The notes under the pieces were generated by a model, which was not told the DNA's origin, ran no database searches, and saw nothing but the letters and a program-made list of their open reading frames with translations. The position numbers and the translations under genes were made by a program. Shown piece after piece: positions 13,430 through 25,429 of a stretch of 64,000 bases of DNA (its first letter is position 1; every line of letters begins with the position of its first letter). Source of the DNA: Papilionanthe hookeriana x Papilionanthe teres (taxonomy: Eukaryota > Streptophyta > Magnoliopsida > Asparagales > Orchidaceae); the NCBI GenBank assembly GCA_022702705.1, contig CM040429.1, positions 9,766,038 through 9,830,037 of the forward strand, written 5' to 3'.

Positions 13430-15135
13430 GGTTAAGTCAACACAAAAGTATCTCAACTTTTTGCTAAGTCATTCTCTTCAGTAGGCTAGCCGACCAACAT
13501 AACATGCTAGATGAGGGATAGTTGTAGATCGAGCCGAACGAAGGATAACTGTGTACCTAGACGAACGAAGGATAATTCTACGCCAGATTGAACGAAAGAC
13601 AACCCATCACCAAACAAACTAGGGAGATGTGTCGAAGACTGAGGAAGGATTGTGAATAAGCTTGATCGAGTAGTTTTGACATTGTCCACATGTGATTCGG
13701 TTTGTCATCACCAAACGAATGAGCATGCGCTGACGACCAAAAGTCATCATGATCGACCGTTAGATTCATTATTAATATATCTATATATGGTGTACAAATA
13801 ACTTTAATACCCCTAAGCTTCTTTGTATATAAGGGGGTCTTAAATGTAATTATATACTCGGGGTATCTCCTATACCTATAAATAGGAGACCATTTCGTGA
13901 AGAAAAGCTCTACATGCTCTCATTTTTATTGATCACCTCCTTTTCCTCTCTTACTCTCCTCTTTTATATGCCTTATTCCTTGAGTGTGATTTCCTAAATA
14001 TTTAAGGATTCAACATCCTAAAAGATGATTGAGAGTGGAATCATGTCACCATAAGAAGAGGAGCAAAACGCAAGCAAAAAATTACAGTTCAAAAAGAAAC
14101 ATGGAGTCAAGCAGTAGACGTAAATATCACAAAGAAGAATGTGCGGTAACAAGTGATGGAGATGAAAGAACATCTGATGCTAGAAATAAGAGAGCAAATG
14201 GTAGGCACTTACAGGAAGCTCAGACTAAAGAAAGTCAAAATCCTCAGAGCCAAAACCCAAAAAATATAGTCACAAAGAGCCCGATCATCCGATGGACCGA
14301 CACCCAACAGTAAAAATCCCTAACCAATAGAATAAAGAGAAGAGGATTCCCATTACTAAGATAGTGATGGGTCGACCCCTGTGGAAAGACATCACATTAT
14401 GTGAACCGCAACCCTTCATCAAGATGAAAAATACTTTTCATGACAAATCTCCCAGGACAAACCTCCAGAGAAGTCATAACTCCCAACCTAAACTCATACA
14501 AGGGTCTCACCTGCCTAGACGATCGTGTAGCTACTTTTGAGTCGACCGTCATTATATTAAAGATTACCGACACATTCAAAAGTCGTTTGTTCCTTGTCTC
14601 GTTGAAGGAGTCAACTCTCAGGTGGTTCATTGCCCTCCCCGTGAGAGTTATCTCCTCCTTTTTTGAGTTCAAAGGCTATTTGGGGCCATGGAAGAAATCC
14701 TTAGCTCTCTTGTAAATCAAGAAGGAAAGTGAGACCCTAGAGTTACTAGAAATGGCTAACCACCATATATCCACAAAGGAATATATCCTTAACGAGCGAG
14801 AAGAAGCCCGAAAAGAAGCCGTCAATCTCTAGTCGCAAAAGAGAGCATAAACATATGATAGCTGGAGAGAGCAAGACGTTCATCGTCCTCCTACTCATCT
14901 CATCGTGAATGCAACCAATCACACCGTGAAAACATATCAATGATCGACATGCTACAACGAGTGATTGCCGACACAACTAGAGTTACAAAAAATGATCCCT
15001 TGAGAATTCAATGATTGAATTAATGGAAGCCATCCAAGACAAAGAATACTTTAAAAATACCTCAACCAATGTAGGCCAGAAGTTCAACACGAAACCCGAA
15101 CAAGTTCTATGCTTTCCACAGAGACCCCAACCAAA
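13430..15135 (+). mobile_element. Gypsy-type LTR retrotransposon remnant, copy A (5' part)
   Basis: A leader with a TATA-like TATAAATAGGAG at about 13880 is followed by a gag-like region. The leader is similar to 53810-54000 in copy B: shared CTCTCTTACTCTC and TTTATGC-CTTATTCCTT stretches, then AAGAAGAGGAGCA. The element is cut off on the right where the satellite array begins at about 15140. No protease, reverse transcriptase or LTR pair is present. Confidence 0.6.
14430..14840 (+). pseudogene. Gypsy gag fragment
   Basis: The frame 14440-14715 reads ...ITPNLNSYKGLTC... then FKSRLFLVSLKESTLRWF and ALPVRVISSFFEF. This follows the retrotransposon gag (Retrotrans_gag type) pattern, in which a target-sequence motif is followed by L-K-x-x-A-x-x-W-F and P-x-x-S-I-x-S-F-x-x-L. 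The later gag segment ELLEMANHHISTKEY is readable in another phase near 14735. Stops and a missing interval show it is a relic. Confidence 0.6.
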
Positions 15136-15139
15136 ACAC

Positions 15140-16690
15140 AATCATTTTACATGTGTACAATTTAATCACTGAAATACTTATTTAGTCTCCGAAAAAGCTT
15201 AAAATATGTAAAAATTAGCATAGTTTTTTTCTTAAATATGTTTGATTTCTGAAGGATAAATCTATTTATATGTTGTGCATTGATTGTTTGATGAAGCTAT
15301 GAGAGTTGTTGTGGCTTTTATGTGGTTTTAGGATGACTTTATTAAGAAAAAAAGTTGAGAAAATTGAAAAAATTATCATTTGCATGTTGTGAATGGTTTG
15401 ATCACTGAAGTAGAATCCCTATTTAAGGCTCTGGGAAAATTTAAATGTAGTAATTATGTAAAAAAATGTGTAGGTTTTTGCATAAGTATTTTGGATTTAT
15501 GAAGAAATAAATCTATTTTTATAATGTGCATTGATTGCTTGATGAAGGTAGATCATTATTTAGAGGACTATGAAAGTTGTTATGTATTTTTTATGTGGTT
15601 TTAGGATGACTTCCTTCAGAAAAAAATTGAGAAAATTTAAAAAACAATCATTTTATATATTGTGTAACTGAAATAGAATCCATATTTAAGGCCATGGAAA
15701 ATCTGAAATGCAATAATTATGTAGATTTAGCATAGGTTTCTTCATAAATATTTTGGATTTATGAAGGAATATATCTATTTTCATGTTATGCATTGATTTT
15801 TTTCTTGAGTGAGATCATTATTAAAGGAAATGTGAGAGCCATTATGTGTTTTTATGAGGATTTAACATAAATTTCTTTAGAAAAAAAGTTGAGAAAATTC
15901 AATAAATTATCATTTTACATGTAATATATGGTTTAATCACTAAAGTAGAATCCCTATTTTAAGTTTATGGAAAAGCCGAAATGAATCCATTATGTAAAAC
16001 TATCATATGTTTCTTCATAAATATTCTGGATTTATGAAGTAATAAATCTATTTTCATGTTGTGCATTGAATTTTCGTTGAATTGAGATCACTATTTAGGG
16101 AAATGTGAGAACTATTATGTGTTTTAATGAGGTTTTAGACTGTCTTTCTTCAGAATAATATTGAGAAAATCTAATAAATTGTCATTTTGCCTGTTGTGTA
16201 TGGTCTAATCACTGAAGTAGAATCCCTATTTAAAGCTCTAGGAAGTTGAAACATAGTAATTATGTAAAACTATATGTTTCTTCATAAATATTTGAATGAA
16301 CAAATTTATTTTCTTGTTGCCCATTATTTATTTGCTGAAGTGATATCATTATTTAGGAGACTATCTGGTTTATTACGTGTTTTTTATGAGTTTTTAAGAT
16401 GACTTTTTTCGAAGAAAAGTTAAGAAAATTTAATAAATTATCATTTTATATGCTTTGTATGGTTTAATCATCAAAGTAAGAGCCATATTTAAGGTTCTCG
16501 CAAAGTTGAAATGTAGTAATTATGTAAACTTAACGTAGGTTTTTTCATAAATATTTTGGATTTGTGAAGGGATACATATATTTTCAAGCTATGCATTGAT
16601 TAATTACTAAAGAGAGATCATTATTTATGGAATTGTGTGAGTTTATGTGTTTTTATGAAGTTTTAGGATGACTTCCTTAAGAAAAAATTA
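15140..16690. repeat. AT-rich satellite array, ~260-270 bp monomer, about six copies
   Basis: The segment ATCACTGAAGTAGAATCC and its variants begins at about 15165, 15401, 15665, 15936, 16208 and 16467, that is at intervals of 236, 264, 271, 272 and 259 bases. Other landmarks repeat in the same order in each unit: TTTTGGATTTATGAAG, GTGCATTGATT, GGTTTTAGGATGAC, TTGAGAAAAT and ATCATTTT. The array starts abruptly inside Gypsy copy A and ends near AAAAAATTACGCGCC. Confidence 0.88.
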
Positions 16691-18180
16691 CGCGCCAAAA
16701 CTATCGTGGGGCAAGTTGGCCGTATAATGCAGGTGCAAGTGTCAAGCAGTAATGCAATTAAAGAATACCACATATCGATCCTACAGGGTAAGTGTAATAG
16801 TTGTTTTCACAGAAAAATCTCTAGTTTACTAATTTAGCTAACCTAGCCTAGTGTGATGACAAAGAGAGATTTAAATCATATGGTTCTAGTAAAACAAAAC
16901 AAGGATAAGACAACATAAAGCAAAAACAATTGAGAGACTTTTGTGAGTTCCTTCAATATTTATGAGGTTCGTGCCTCTGTGATTCGGAGATCGCGGTGAT
17001 TGTGATTTTCCTACATGTTTTCCTAGTGATTGCTGTTAATCGGGGATATAGTACTCCTTATGCCTACTTCTAAGTCAAAAGTATCTTAGAATTCATGAAG
17101 TTGAGGCTTCTTCAATCCCCATGACATTCTGCATGAATTTTACAATCTCTTGTAATGATTGCAAAATTCTATTAGAATATGTATATTCTTTCGGAATTAT
17201 GTGGTTAACCGTTCATTTCCACTACACAACGGTTATAGCCCGCAGTTTCACGAAGCATTTTAACATCCTAGTTGGCCACGCTGTGAGTAAAATAAGCTTG
17301 GAGGTTAACCAACAGCAAGGCCATGTAAGCTTCAAGAAAACACTTAACAAAAAAACAATACGGGAAAACCAAGATAATTACACTACTCCCTATATCACGA
17401 AGACATGAAAGAGAATTTAGCCACACATTGTAGAGAAAACCATAGTGAGAAATGTAGAAATACATTTCAAATAAAAAATACATGAATGACTTACAAGTCT
17501 CTTGTTCTCTCCTTGATGACAACAAGCCTCTCTCTAATACAAAGCTCTCACAACTCATAAAGCAAAGGGAAAATCCATCTTTTAGATTTCTCCAAAAAAA
17601 GGAAGAAAACCTATAAAAGAGCACTCAAATTCTATCCCAAATCCACCTCTAGTAGCCTATAATCCTTATTTGGTGTAGAACTTCCTCAAAGAAGCTGTAA
17701 GAATTAATTTTATGGCAAGAATCATGACTTGGGCCATCAAATTTCCTTCTAAAGTGTTTTCCCACTCATCGGCGTGGTCACACCAGTTTTTGGTGTGGTC
17801 ACGCCGATTTCTGGCGTGGTCATGCCACATAACTACAGGGGGTGGCGTGATCATGCCTAATTAAGGTGTGGTCACATCGCTTCACTGCCCAAGATGGTGT
17901 GGTCACGCTAGGTCTCCTCGATAGGTGGCGTGGTCACACCACTTTTAGTCCTGGTTACGTTGCTTCAGGGCACTTTTTCGCTTGATTTTCTCGTTCTGAC
18001 TTGTTCATATTCAGCCTCTATATCCTGCACAATATTAACGAAAACTCTTCTCAAGTGTAAATATGTGATAACTACATAAAAATAACATGTAAAATGCAGG
18101 AAGAGTGACAGGTAAAAACACGTAAAATTGATGGATGTCAATATCCTCAAACTTACTTATTACTTGCCCTCAAGTAATCA
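16690..18180. repeat. Non-coding repeat-like block with CGTGGTCACGCC motifs
   Basis: No coding region. It opens with a segment ending CACATATCGATCCTACAGGG and closes with ATCCTCAAACTTACTTATTACTTGCCCTCAAG, the kind of ends I associate with non-autonomous LTR-type repeats in plants. Between 17770 and 17960 the motif GGCGTGGTCACNCC occurs about seven times. No target duplication was found. Confidence 0.35.
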
Positions 18181-18990
18181 CATTGCTCAATTAGATATTA
18201 TGAATTGAATTGGGATTCCAATAGGATTCTTATCATTCAACATGTTTATCAGAAGCTATTCAAAGTATTAAATGTCATTTAGGATCAATTAGCATTACTG
18301 ATTAATAACCTTACTTCTCTTCATTCTATCCTTAGGAAAGTGTCATAGATTTTAAATCGGTGTTAGTTTAAGTCTTTTCACTCACCTTAAATGTCTTTAA
18401 TATAGTTTTAGTGAATTTTAGCTAACTTAATATTCATTAACTATTTCCATTGAAGATAACTTTTTAAAGAGATTTTTCATTAAAGAATCAAGGCTATCTT
18501 TTTAACACTTAAGTCCCATTAGTCCTCCTTCTAATTCTTACTTTTTTCTCTTTTCTTAAAGTTTTGTTTTGCCAGTCTCAAGCTTCTTCTCAAAGGTTTT
18601 TCAATTTTTGCTTATTAATTTATTAATTTGATTTTCTTAAATGACTTTTTCCTTCTTTTAATAAATTATGATAAGCAGCTGGAATAATCACCATGCCTGA
18701 CAGGAATTACCTAATGAAAAGAAAATTTTAAACTTTAACCGAGCAATATTAATTACACTTCAAGTTCATAACCACATACAGTTTTACTTTTTCCCCAAAC
18801 TTGATTTTTTCCACACATAGATAACAAAAAGTAACAATGAATAGAAGCAAGTAAATGCAGGAAAAGTAAAGGTAGGACAATCACATGAATCTCAGAAGTG
18901 AAGTACAAAGCTCCGCAGGTAAAATCATCCAACAAATATAATAAATATTTCAACAATACAAATCTCAATATATATATACATCTGTGTATG
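18180..18990. other. AT-rich intergenic, no gene recognised
   Basis: T- and A-rich sequence with no supported gene, promoter or repeat structure. Confidence 0.5.
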
Positions 18991-19450
18991 CGTGTATTAA
19001 TTTTTACAACTATATTTTTCAAACTCTTATCTGTAATTACACCTACACCGTTTCTAGTGTGACTCTTACAAAATATCAAAGTTTAAAACTTAAGTTATCA
19101 ATCTCCTTAGCCTTTTCTCCAACCCATTTAGTTTCTTGAACACATAAGATATTTATCTTGCTATGAATCATAATATATACAAATTCCATTAATTTACCAT
19201 TGAGAGTACCTATATTCCAAGATCCTATCCTAATATTAGTATCATGAACTAACTGCTTTACCCGCATCAGTTTGTAATGTGAGAACCTTTCCTTATTTGA
19301 CACTACATCCGGACGCCGGTGTAGCGGCCCTTGCACACTTTTCACTGTATTCAGGCCATACAACACATCACTTTCAATGGACGCTCTAGCACTTACACAA
19401 TGATCAAAATGATTCATGTCACGATTTTTTGACAAATAAATGAAATGCAA
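18990..19450 (-). pseudogene. RTE-type LINE fragment 1 (endonuclease N-terminus)
   Basis: On the - strand, 19450-19076 encodes a segment with IRIGSWNIGTLNGK and INILCVQETKWVGEKAKEI, the start of the apurinic endonuclease domain of a LINE. After a frame change at about 19079, NGVGVITDKSLKNIVVKIN continues the same protein. The same protein segment is recognisable at 25470-25640, so both come from one family. Both ends are truncated; the reverse transcriptase is absent. Confidence 0.75.
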
Positions 19451-19504
19451 AGAAATCGATGGAACAAAAGAGATAACGAATTAAGAGTATTGGATTTATT
19501 TTTT

Positions 19505-19790
19505 ATTTGTTTTATGTTTGATAGGATTTAAGTTAAATTTATGACTAAATCCCATAAATGATATCCTACTAAACACCCTCTTCAAGAATGATTTTAGTAG
19601 GATTTAATAAATCTGAATTTATTAATTCCACCCCTTATTAGATTTATTAAATCTAGGAATCGAATGTGAAATTAGAATCTTAAATTCAAAATTTTATAAA
19701 TTCATTAAATATTTTTTTTTTTTGTTTGAATTTAATAAATTCAACCGATAATTCTATTATTATTATGGAGCTACCAAACTCCCACAGAGA
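19505..19790. repeat. MITE-like AT-rich block
   Basis: Rich in self-complementary AGGATTTAATAAATCT / AGATTTATTAAATCT segments and ending at CTACCAAACTCCC, similar in composition to 21865-22104 and to 59700-59850. Superfamily and exact ends uncertain. Confidence 0.3.
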
Positions 19791-19849
19791 CACGATTAGA
19801 AATAGCAAAATTTCACCTCACCCTTAAAACACAAACTTCCAACCCGTTG

Positions 19850-20340
19850 CGCTCTTCCCCTCATTTTTGAATCATACATTCGCTGCTGCTGGCCTGTCCA
19901 TTGGCGATTGCTGCCGTCGTCAACGGAGATGTCACCGACAAACTGACTCTACTTCTTGTAAGAAGTACAAATTTGTTCTTCCCCTTGCTCGCTTCTAATC
20001 TTGATATTTACTCGCTCGATCTGTCTGATCTGTGGGCTTGATCTCTTGATATTATTATTATTTTTCTTGATCTTAAGTTTTCATCGCCTGTTAGTGATAT
20101 TTTCTTGGTAAATCTCACTATATTGGTTCATATCGCTTCTCACAATGCTTTTCCTCGACCAATTGTTGGCTTGGTACCCCTGGTCTTCATCCGCAGTGAC
20201 ACAGACTACCTACCTTCAACCCCAGCTCCGACCGCCATCACTTCTTTTACCAGCGGGAATTTGTAAAATAGGAGGTCGCGGGCGAGGAATAAGTGGGGAA
20301 AGAATAATTGTAGAATGTGGATTTCAGAAGCAATGAATTG
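19850..20340 (+). other. Possible non-coding leader exon and first intron
   Basis: A CT-rich segment (about 19850-19958) resembles a plant 5' UTR. It ends at a good splice-donor match, CTTCTT/GTAAGAAG, followed by a T-rich stretch typical of a leader intron. A 63-codon open frame (20145-20336) follows but resembles nothing I know. The next gene on this strand is the Aurora kinase at 36379. If this were its leader, the intron would contain the nested LINE. There is no direct evidence for that link. Confidence 0.25.
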
Positions 20341-23300
20341 AACTGTCTAATTGAGTGGGGAAGTTATGTATGCTTGGTGTTTCCCAGTGCTAGGAAGAGC
20401 CATCCATATACTTCTTGTCTTGTTGTTTTAGACGCTTTGTTCACTCTACAAGCATAATCCCTGCCTAAGAAATATTTTCTACAGATTATCTGGTAAGTAC
20501 TGGGGATATGATCAGACGAAGTTTGTTTTGGTAGTGTTTTTATAATTTTAATATCAGTTGCAGTTTAGCTTGATTATTTTGAAAACTTGATCCTATTTGG
20601 TTGTTCTTAAGCTATGCTATGTCTTTAAGCGGAGTTAAGAACTTTTTGATTGGTAGAAATATAAACTGAGATGAGGAATTAGTTTGGCTGATTTATTGTT
20701 TCAGCTCATGTTCTTTGAACAATCAAATGAAAAAGATAAGCTTGGAAAAATAAGCTCAGATACACTAGTGAAGTTTTGTATAGCTTAGTTGCACTTAAGC
20801 CTATGTATAAATATAAGTAGCGCTCATCTTCCATGTTAATTGAGGGTTAAATTTAGAAGTAACGTGCTTCAATTGTGCTCAGAACAAAACATACTCTGAA
20901 AATTTGGTTAAAAAGTTGATAAAAAAAATCTCCATATGGATATATTGATACACAATGTCTCAGGATACAAAGACATTCTTGTAAAAAAAAAAGTGCTTTT
21001 TTGTATAGAAGGGGCGGATTTAAAATTTTTTTCACTGGAGGCACTATAAGAAAATTTAGGAGTTATACCCATGATCAATTTTTAAATTATTGTCTAACAA
21101 AATCAATGATATAATTTAATATTGATTAATCATTTCATTATAAATGGTTCAAACATTAGTTACATATATTTTATCCAAAACAGTAATATAGGATTTGATG
21201 AGATTTTGATGTTATAAAAACTCAACCAATGAACTTTCTATTTGAGAGCTCTAATGTTATATTTATAGGAAGAAATGATTTATTTATTGCAAAGGGAAAT
21301 AATGCGTGACGTAAGGGAAGAGAAGATGATAGTCTTACTAATAGTTGGTGCAACAAGGAATAAAGATTGACAACATTTCAAATGGGTACTTTCTAAGGCT
21401 CCACAATATGTATGCGTTTGTGATTTGCTTGTTCGAATTTAGTTCTTGTTTGAACTTATTTGTAAACAATATGTATGTGCTCGATTTATTCAAAATTCAA
21501 TGGGTTTTCTTAGAATTTTAAGCTTTTTTTTTCTTAAATTAAGCACATACAAATAAATATTATTTGTATTATTATTATTATAGTTACTATGTACATTGAG
21601 TTAATTAGCTTAAAATAGTGATTACATTCTCATTTTATATGTTCAAGTATAGTTTATATATGAAATAATTAATACTAAATTATGAGGTGTAGTTAGATTA
21701 TTTAATGTTCAATATTAGTAAGTTTAAGACTACAGTTGTAAAACCATATTTTTAAGAAATCTAGTTGAAAGCTCTCCTTCTCAGGCATCTGATCCCATCC
21801 CGTCTTTAACTCTTGTTATTTCCATCCTCATCTTTCCATTTAAAGAATCTAAACAATACTCACATAGAGTGTTTGGTAGCACCTTTTTATAGGATTTATC
21901 ATCGGATTTACTAAATCTGATCAAATTTTAAAATGCAGGAGTTCCACGGATTTACAGATTTTTGGATTTAGGTTCCCAACTTATATCATTGATTCGGCTT
22001 AAATCTGGCTTAAATCTAGGGTTAAGATGGATTAACAGATTTTTATTTACGGATTTACTAAATACTACTATCGTTTAATCGTACTTGCACCCAAACAACC
22101 TCTTAGGGTATGTTTAGAGTAGTTTTATATCTGCATTGTTTTTTAGACTAATGCAACACATTCTTTTAGCTAATATTTCTAAAAGATTTCTATGATTAGA
22201 AGCTATTTTTGAGAATTAGATCTGCTAAGATATTTGAATTGTAAGAAATTTATTGTTTGATATTACCAATGATAGCGTTAAAATAAATTGCTTTTCTCAG
22301 AACAGCATTACGACTATGTTAGAAAAAAGCTACAACTGCCCACATTGGACCCTTATTTTGTGTTTCTCTGACATTTACAAACCTTTCATTTTCCTTTGCC
22401 CCCAACTACGACCAGCCCTACCATTGGGCGCATGCGTTGATAGTGTTCCAATGCTATATCTGCCCCAGGGAATAAATCATATGATTTATAAATTATGCTA
22501 TGCAAAAAGAGGTAGTTAGCTATCATCTATTTCTTTTATACATCCTGTAAGTCATTCCATCTTTCTAGCTGTATGAAGTATTTTCCCTTGCTGATATTTT
22601 GTATCAGGATATCTTGATACTTTTTTTTCCTAAAAGATTTCTAGCATAAAAAATAATAGAAAGAGAACTTGTAACAAGTAGTACTAGAAGCTGATCAAGA
22701 GAAATTCATTTAATAATAAATTATATGTTAGTGATTTTTATTCATGCCTGTAACAGAAAATAAGATGATGTGTTGGTACTCAAGAAAGGTCAATGCAATT
22801 ATTGTTTACCTAATTTTCTTGAAAACGCATGCATTTCTTAAAATTTTTAAAATTACATGTATATGCAGGGAAAAGTATTAAATTGTCCTAACTAATTTTT
22901 TGTGACATATTGGTTGTTTAGGTTATTAGAGTACAAGCTTTTCCTTCTACGTGTAATAAAATAACATGAACTTAAGGTTTCTTATGCATGAAAACTTGCA
23001 GGTGGATATATTTTAGTATACAAATCAACCTATAAAAGACAAGTTGAGTTAATAAGCTTTAAAGAAAATGCATGAAACATTAGAAGTAAAAGTCTATTAG
23101 GCCTATATAAGCTATTGAGAATATCGGAGTCACAAAAGATGTAGAGGTAGTTGTAGGATTGTTAAATCTTTTTTATGAAATTCTTAAAACTAAATGGATG
23201 GCAAATGATTGGAGGAATTTTTTGTCGTGTTTTTAAGAACAAAGCTTACAAAATTTACATCGATATCGGATGTGATTTTGATGCCTCGGCAATTAATGTA

Positions 23301-23776
23301 TAATTACAGGATACGACAAAAAAATTGACCTCAAAGTGACATATAGTCAACTACAATATGAATTGATTTGATGGGTATTGCAATGAATGTTTGTGCTATG
23401 TATGCTCAAGTTTCCAAATCTATGTCTGATGAAAAAATGACTACTATTTATTTATGCTGTAACTAAATAGTTTACATTCATCTTAAGTATGCATTTGGAA
23501 TCAATGTTAAGTTTATATATATTTTTGTTTGCAAATTGAGGTGATTGTAACAATATTCAAAATAAGATAAGTTAGTGTATTTTCTTTACAAATAACATGA
23601 TCTTGATATACAAAATTTCTCCATTGTAATTAAAAATATTCATATTTTTTGTCCAAAGATTGACAATATGTACGCATCCTCTTTTTGTGTCTTATTGATA
23701 GAAATTCTTATAAAAGATATTTACAGTTAAGTAATTTGGTAATGCTATTTGTGCATGATATATTCCTAATTGGAAA
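20340..23776. other. AT-rich intergenic, no gene recognised
   Basis: No supported coding region. The 88-codon frame at 22253-22519 has no recognised similarity. One MITE-like block (21865-22104) is listed separately. Confidence 0.5.
21865..22104. mobile_element. Small MITE-like element (~240 bp)
   Basis: The left end GAGTGTTTGGTAGCACC and the reverse complement of the right end GCACCCAAACAACCTC form imperfect terminal inverted repeats (GAGNTGTTTGGNNGCA). The interior repeats GGATTTACTAAAT and TTAAATCTGG. Target duplication not resolved. Confidence 0.45.
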
Positions 23777-24614
23777 CACTTTCTTTTTAGTGTATGCTAT
23801 TTGTTCATTATTTACAATTGATAAAAAATTCTTCGGCATAACTCAAAGTTTGACCAATGCAGAATTTTCATAAGGGTTTTAATATTTGTCATATAAAAAA
23901 TCTAGCTAAATGATTTAAGTGGATCAATTGGTTGGAAGATCAAATGATACGTTTTATACATTAAATATATTGGCTCTATGCCTCTGTTGTAATTTAGATA
24001 ATGAAAATGAAAGAGGATGTAGCTTGTGCAATAAAAGAATTTAATGGTGACAAGCTTGTGATAATATCACGTATTCTATTGAAATGCATGTGGTGGGCAG
24101 TAAAATATTAGGAAATAACCAAGTGTAATGGAGATGAAAATATAAATTGGATGTCCCTAAAACTTGGAAAGATTGTGTGTAAAATAATAATGTTAACACT
24201 TTCTTTTTAATGTATGCTATTTGTTAATTATTTACAATTGATAAAAAATTCTTCGGCATAACTGAAAGTTTGACCAATGCAGAATTTTCATAAGGGGTTT
24301 AATATTTGTCGTACAAAAAATCTAGCTAAATGATTTAAGTGGATCAATTGGTTGGAAGATCAAATGATACGTTTTATACAATAAATATCTTGGCTCTATA
24401 TGCCTATGTTATAATGTAGATAATGGAAATGAAAGAGGATGTAGCTTGTGCAATAAAAGAATCTAATGGTGATAAACTTGTGATAATATCACGTATTCTA
24501 TTGTAATGCATGTGGTGGGCAGTAAAATATTAGGAAATAACTAAGTGTAATGGAGATGAAAATCTAAATTGGATGTCCCTATAACTTGGAAAGATTGTGT
24601 GTAAAATAATAAGT
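23777..24614. repeat. 420-bp direct tandem duplication
   Basis: The segment starting CACTTTCTTTTTARTG at 23777 recurs at 24197, exactly 420 bases on, and the match runs to about 24614 (GATTGTGTGTAAAATAATAA). By eye only a small percentage of positions differ, so the duplication is recent relative to surrounding repeats. No coding capacity recognised. Confidence 0.9.
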
Positions 24615-25381
24615 TTATAGAGGATTTGAGAATAGAGTGCATAATAGATTATGCACCTACAAGATTTGTATACAATTAACGTAAATGTAATATGAAAGAA
24701 AAAGATAAGTATATATAACTTAGCTAGACAACTTAAATAAAAAATTTCAAAATTTAAATTCGATATAAATGGATGGAGAAGAAGGATTTCTAAAGCCAAA
24801 CACAAATTTGTGGGATAAGTATGTTAGATTTTACAGAATCCTGAATACATCCACATGTCATCACCAAAGTTCTAATTTGCGTGATCTTTTATAACTTATC
24901 TTCCTCATGATGGTGAATATCTACATTGGCAATCTTCTAAATTTTATTTTAAGGCTCTCTTAGGCACAATCTTCATTTTTTTTAAGAAGTTCATTGCAAT
25001 TTTTGCTTATTATGCTTACTGTCAGAATATTGTTCGTCTTTCAGACTTAGCTACCTTTTAGTTGATTTAAATGTAACTTAGAAATCTAAGACAGTCCATG
25101 TAGCTAATTCATCTTTTTTCAAATTTTGTTTTTGCGTTTCTTTTCTTACGTTGCTTTGACAGACTTCTATTGTTAATGATGCAGGTAGCCTCAGTCAATC
25201 AACTTCTAGAATAGCAGGTTGCCTATCTCTCTGTAGCTAGTTTCCTTGACTGAACAATGGGCTGTTGGTTATTAACATTTTTATCAGAACTTTATTTTCT
25301 GTTTTCTTCTATTGAGAGACAATATCACGAGCATATGCCATCTTTTTCCTTCTGATTTTCTCTATCTCCATTTAGATTCAA
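24615..25381. other. Intergenic, no gene recognised
   Basis: AT-rich. TGTTAATGATGCAG/GTAGCC at about 25172-25190 could be a splice acceptor of an untranslated exon, but nothing supports it further. Confidence 0.4.
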
Positions 25382-25396
25382 TATTCAACCCATCAT
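25382..25396. repeat. Left target-site duplication of RTE LINE
   Basis: TATTCAACCCATCAT, identical to 36233-36247. Confidence 0.88.
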
Positions 25397-25429
25397 GCAA
25401 GGATTCTCACATTACAGACGGATGTAGGT

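Noticed and set aside
22253..22519. 88-codon frame in intergenic DNA
   Set aside because: No recognised similarity, no supporting splice or repeat evidence, and ordinary AT-rich surroundings.
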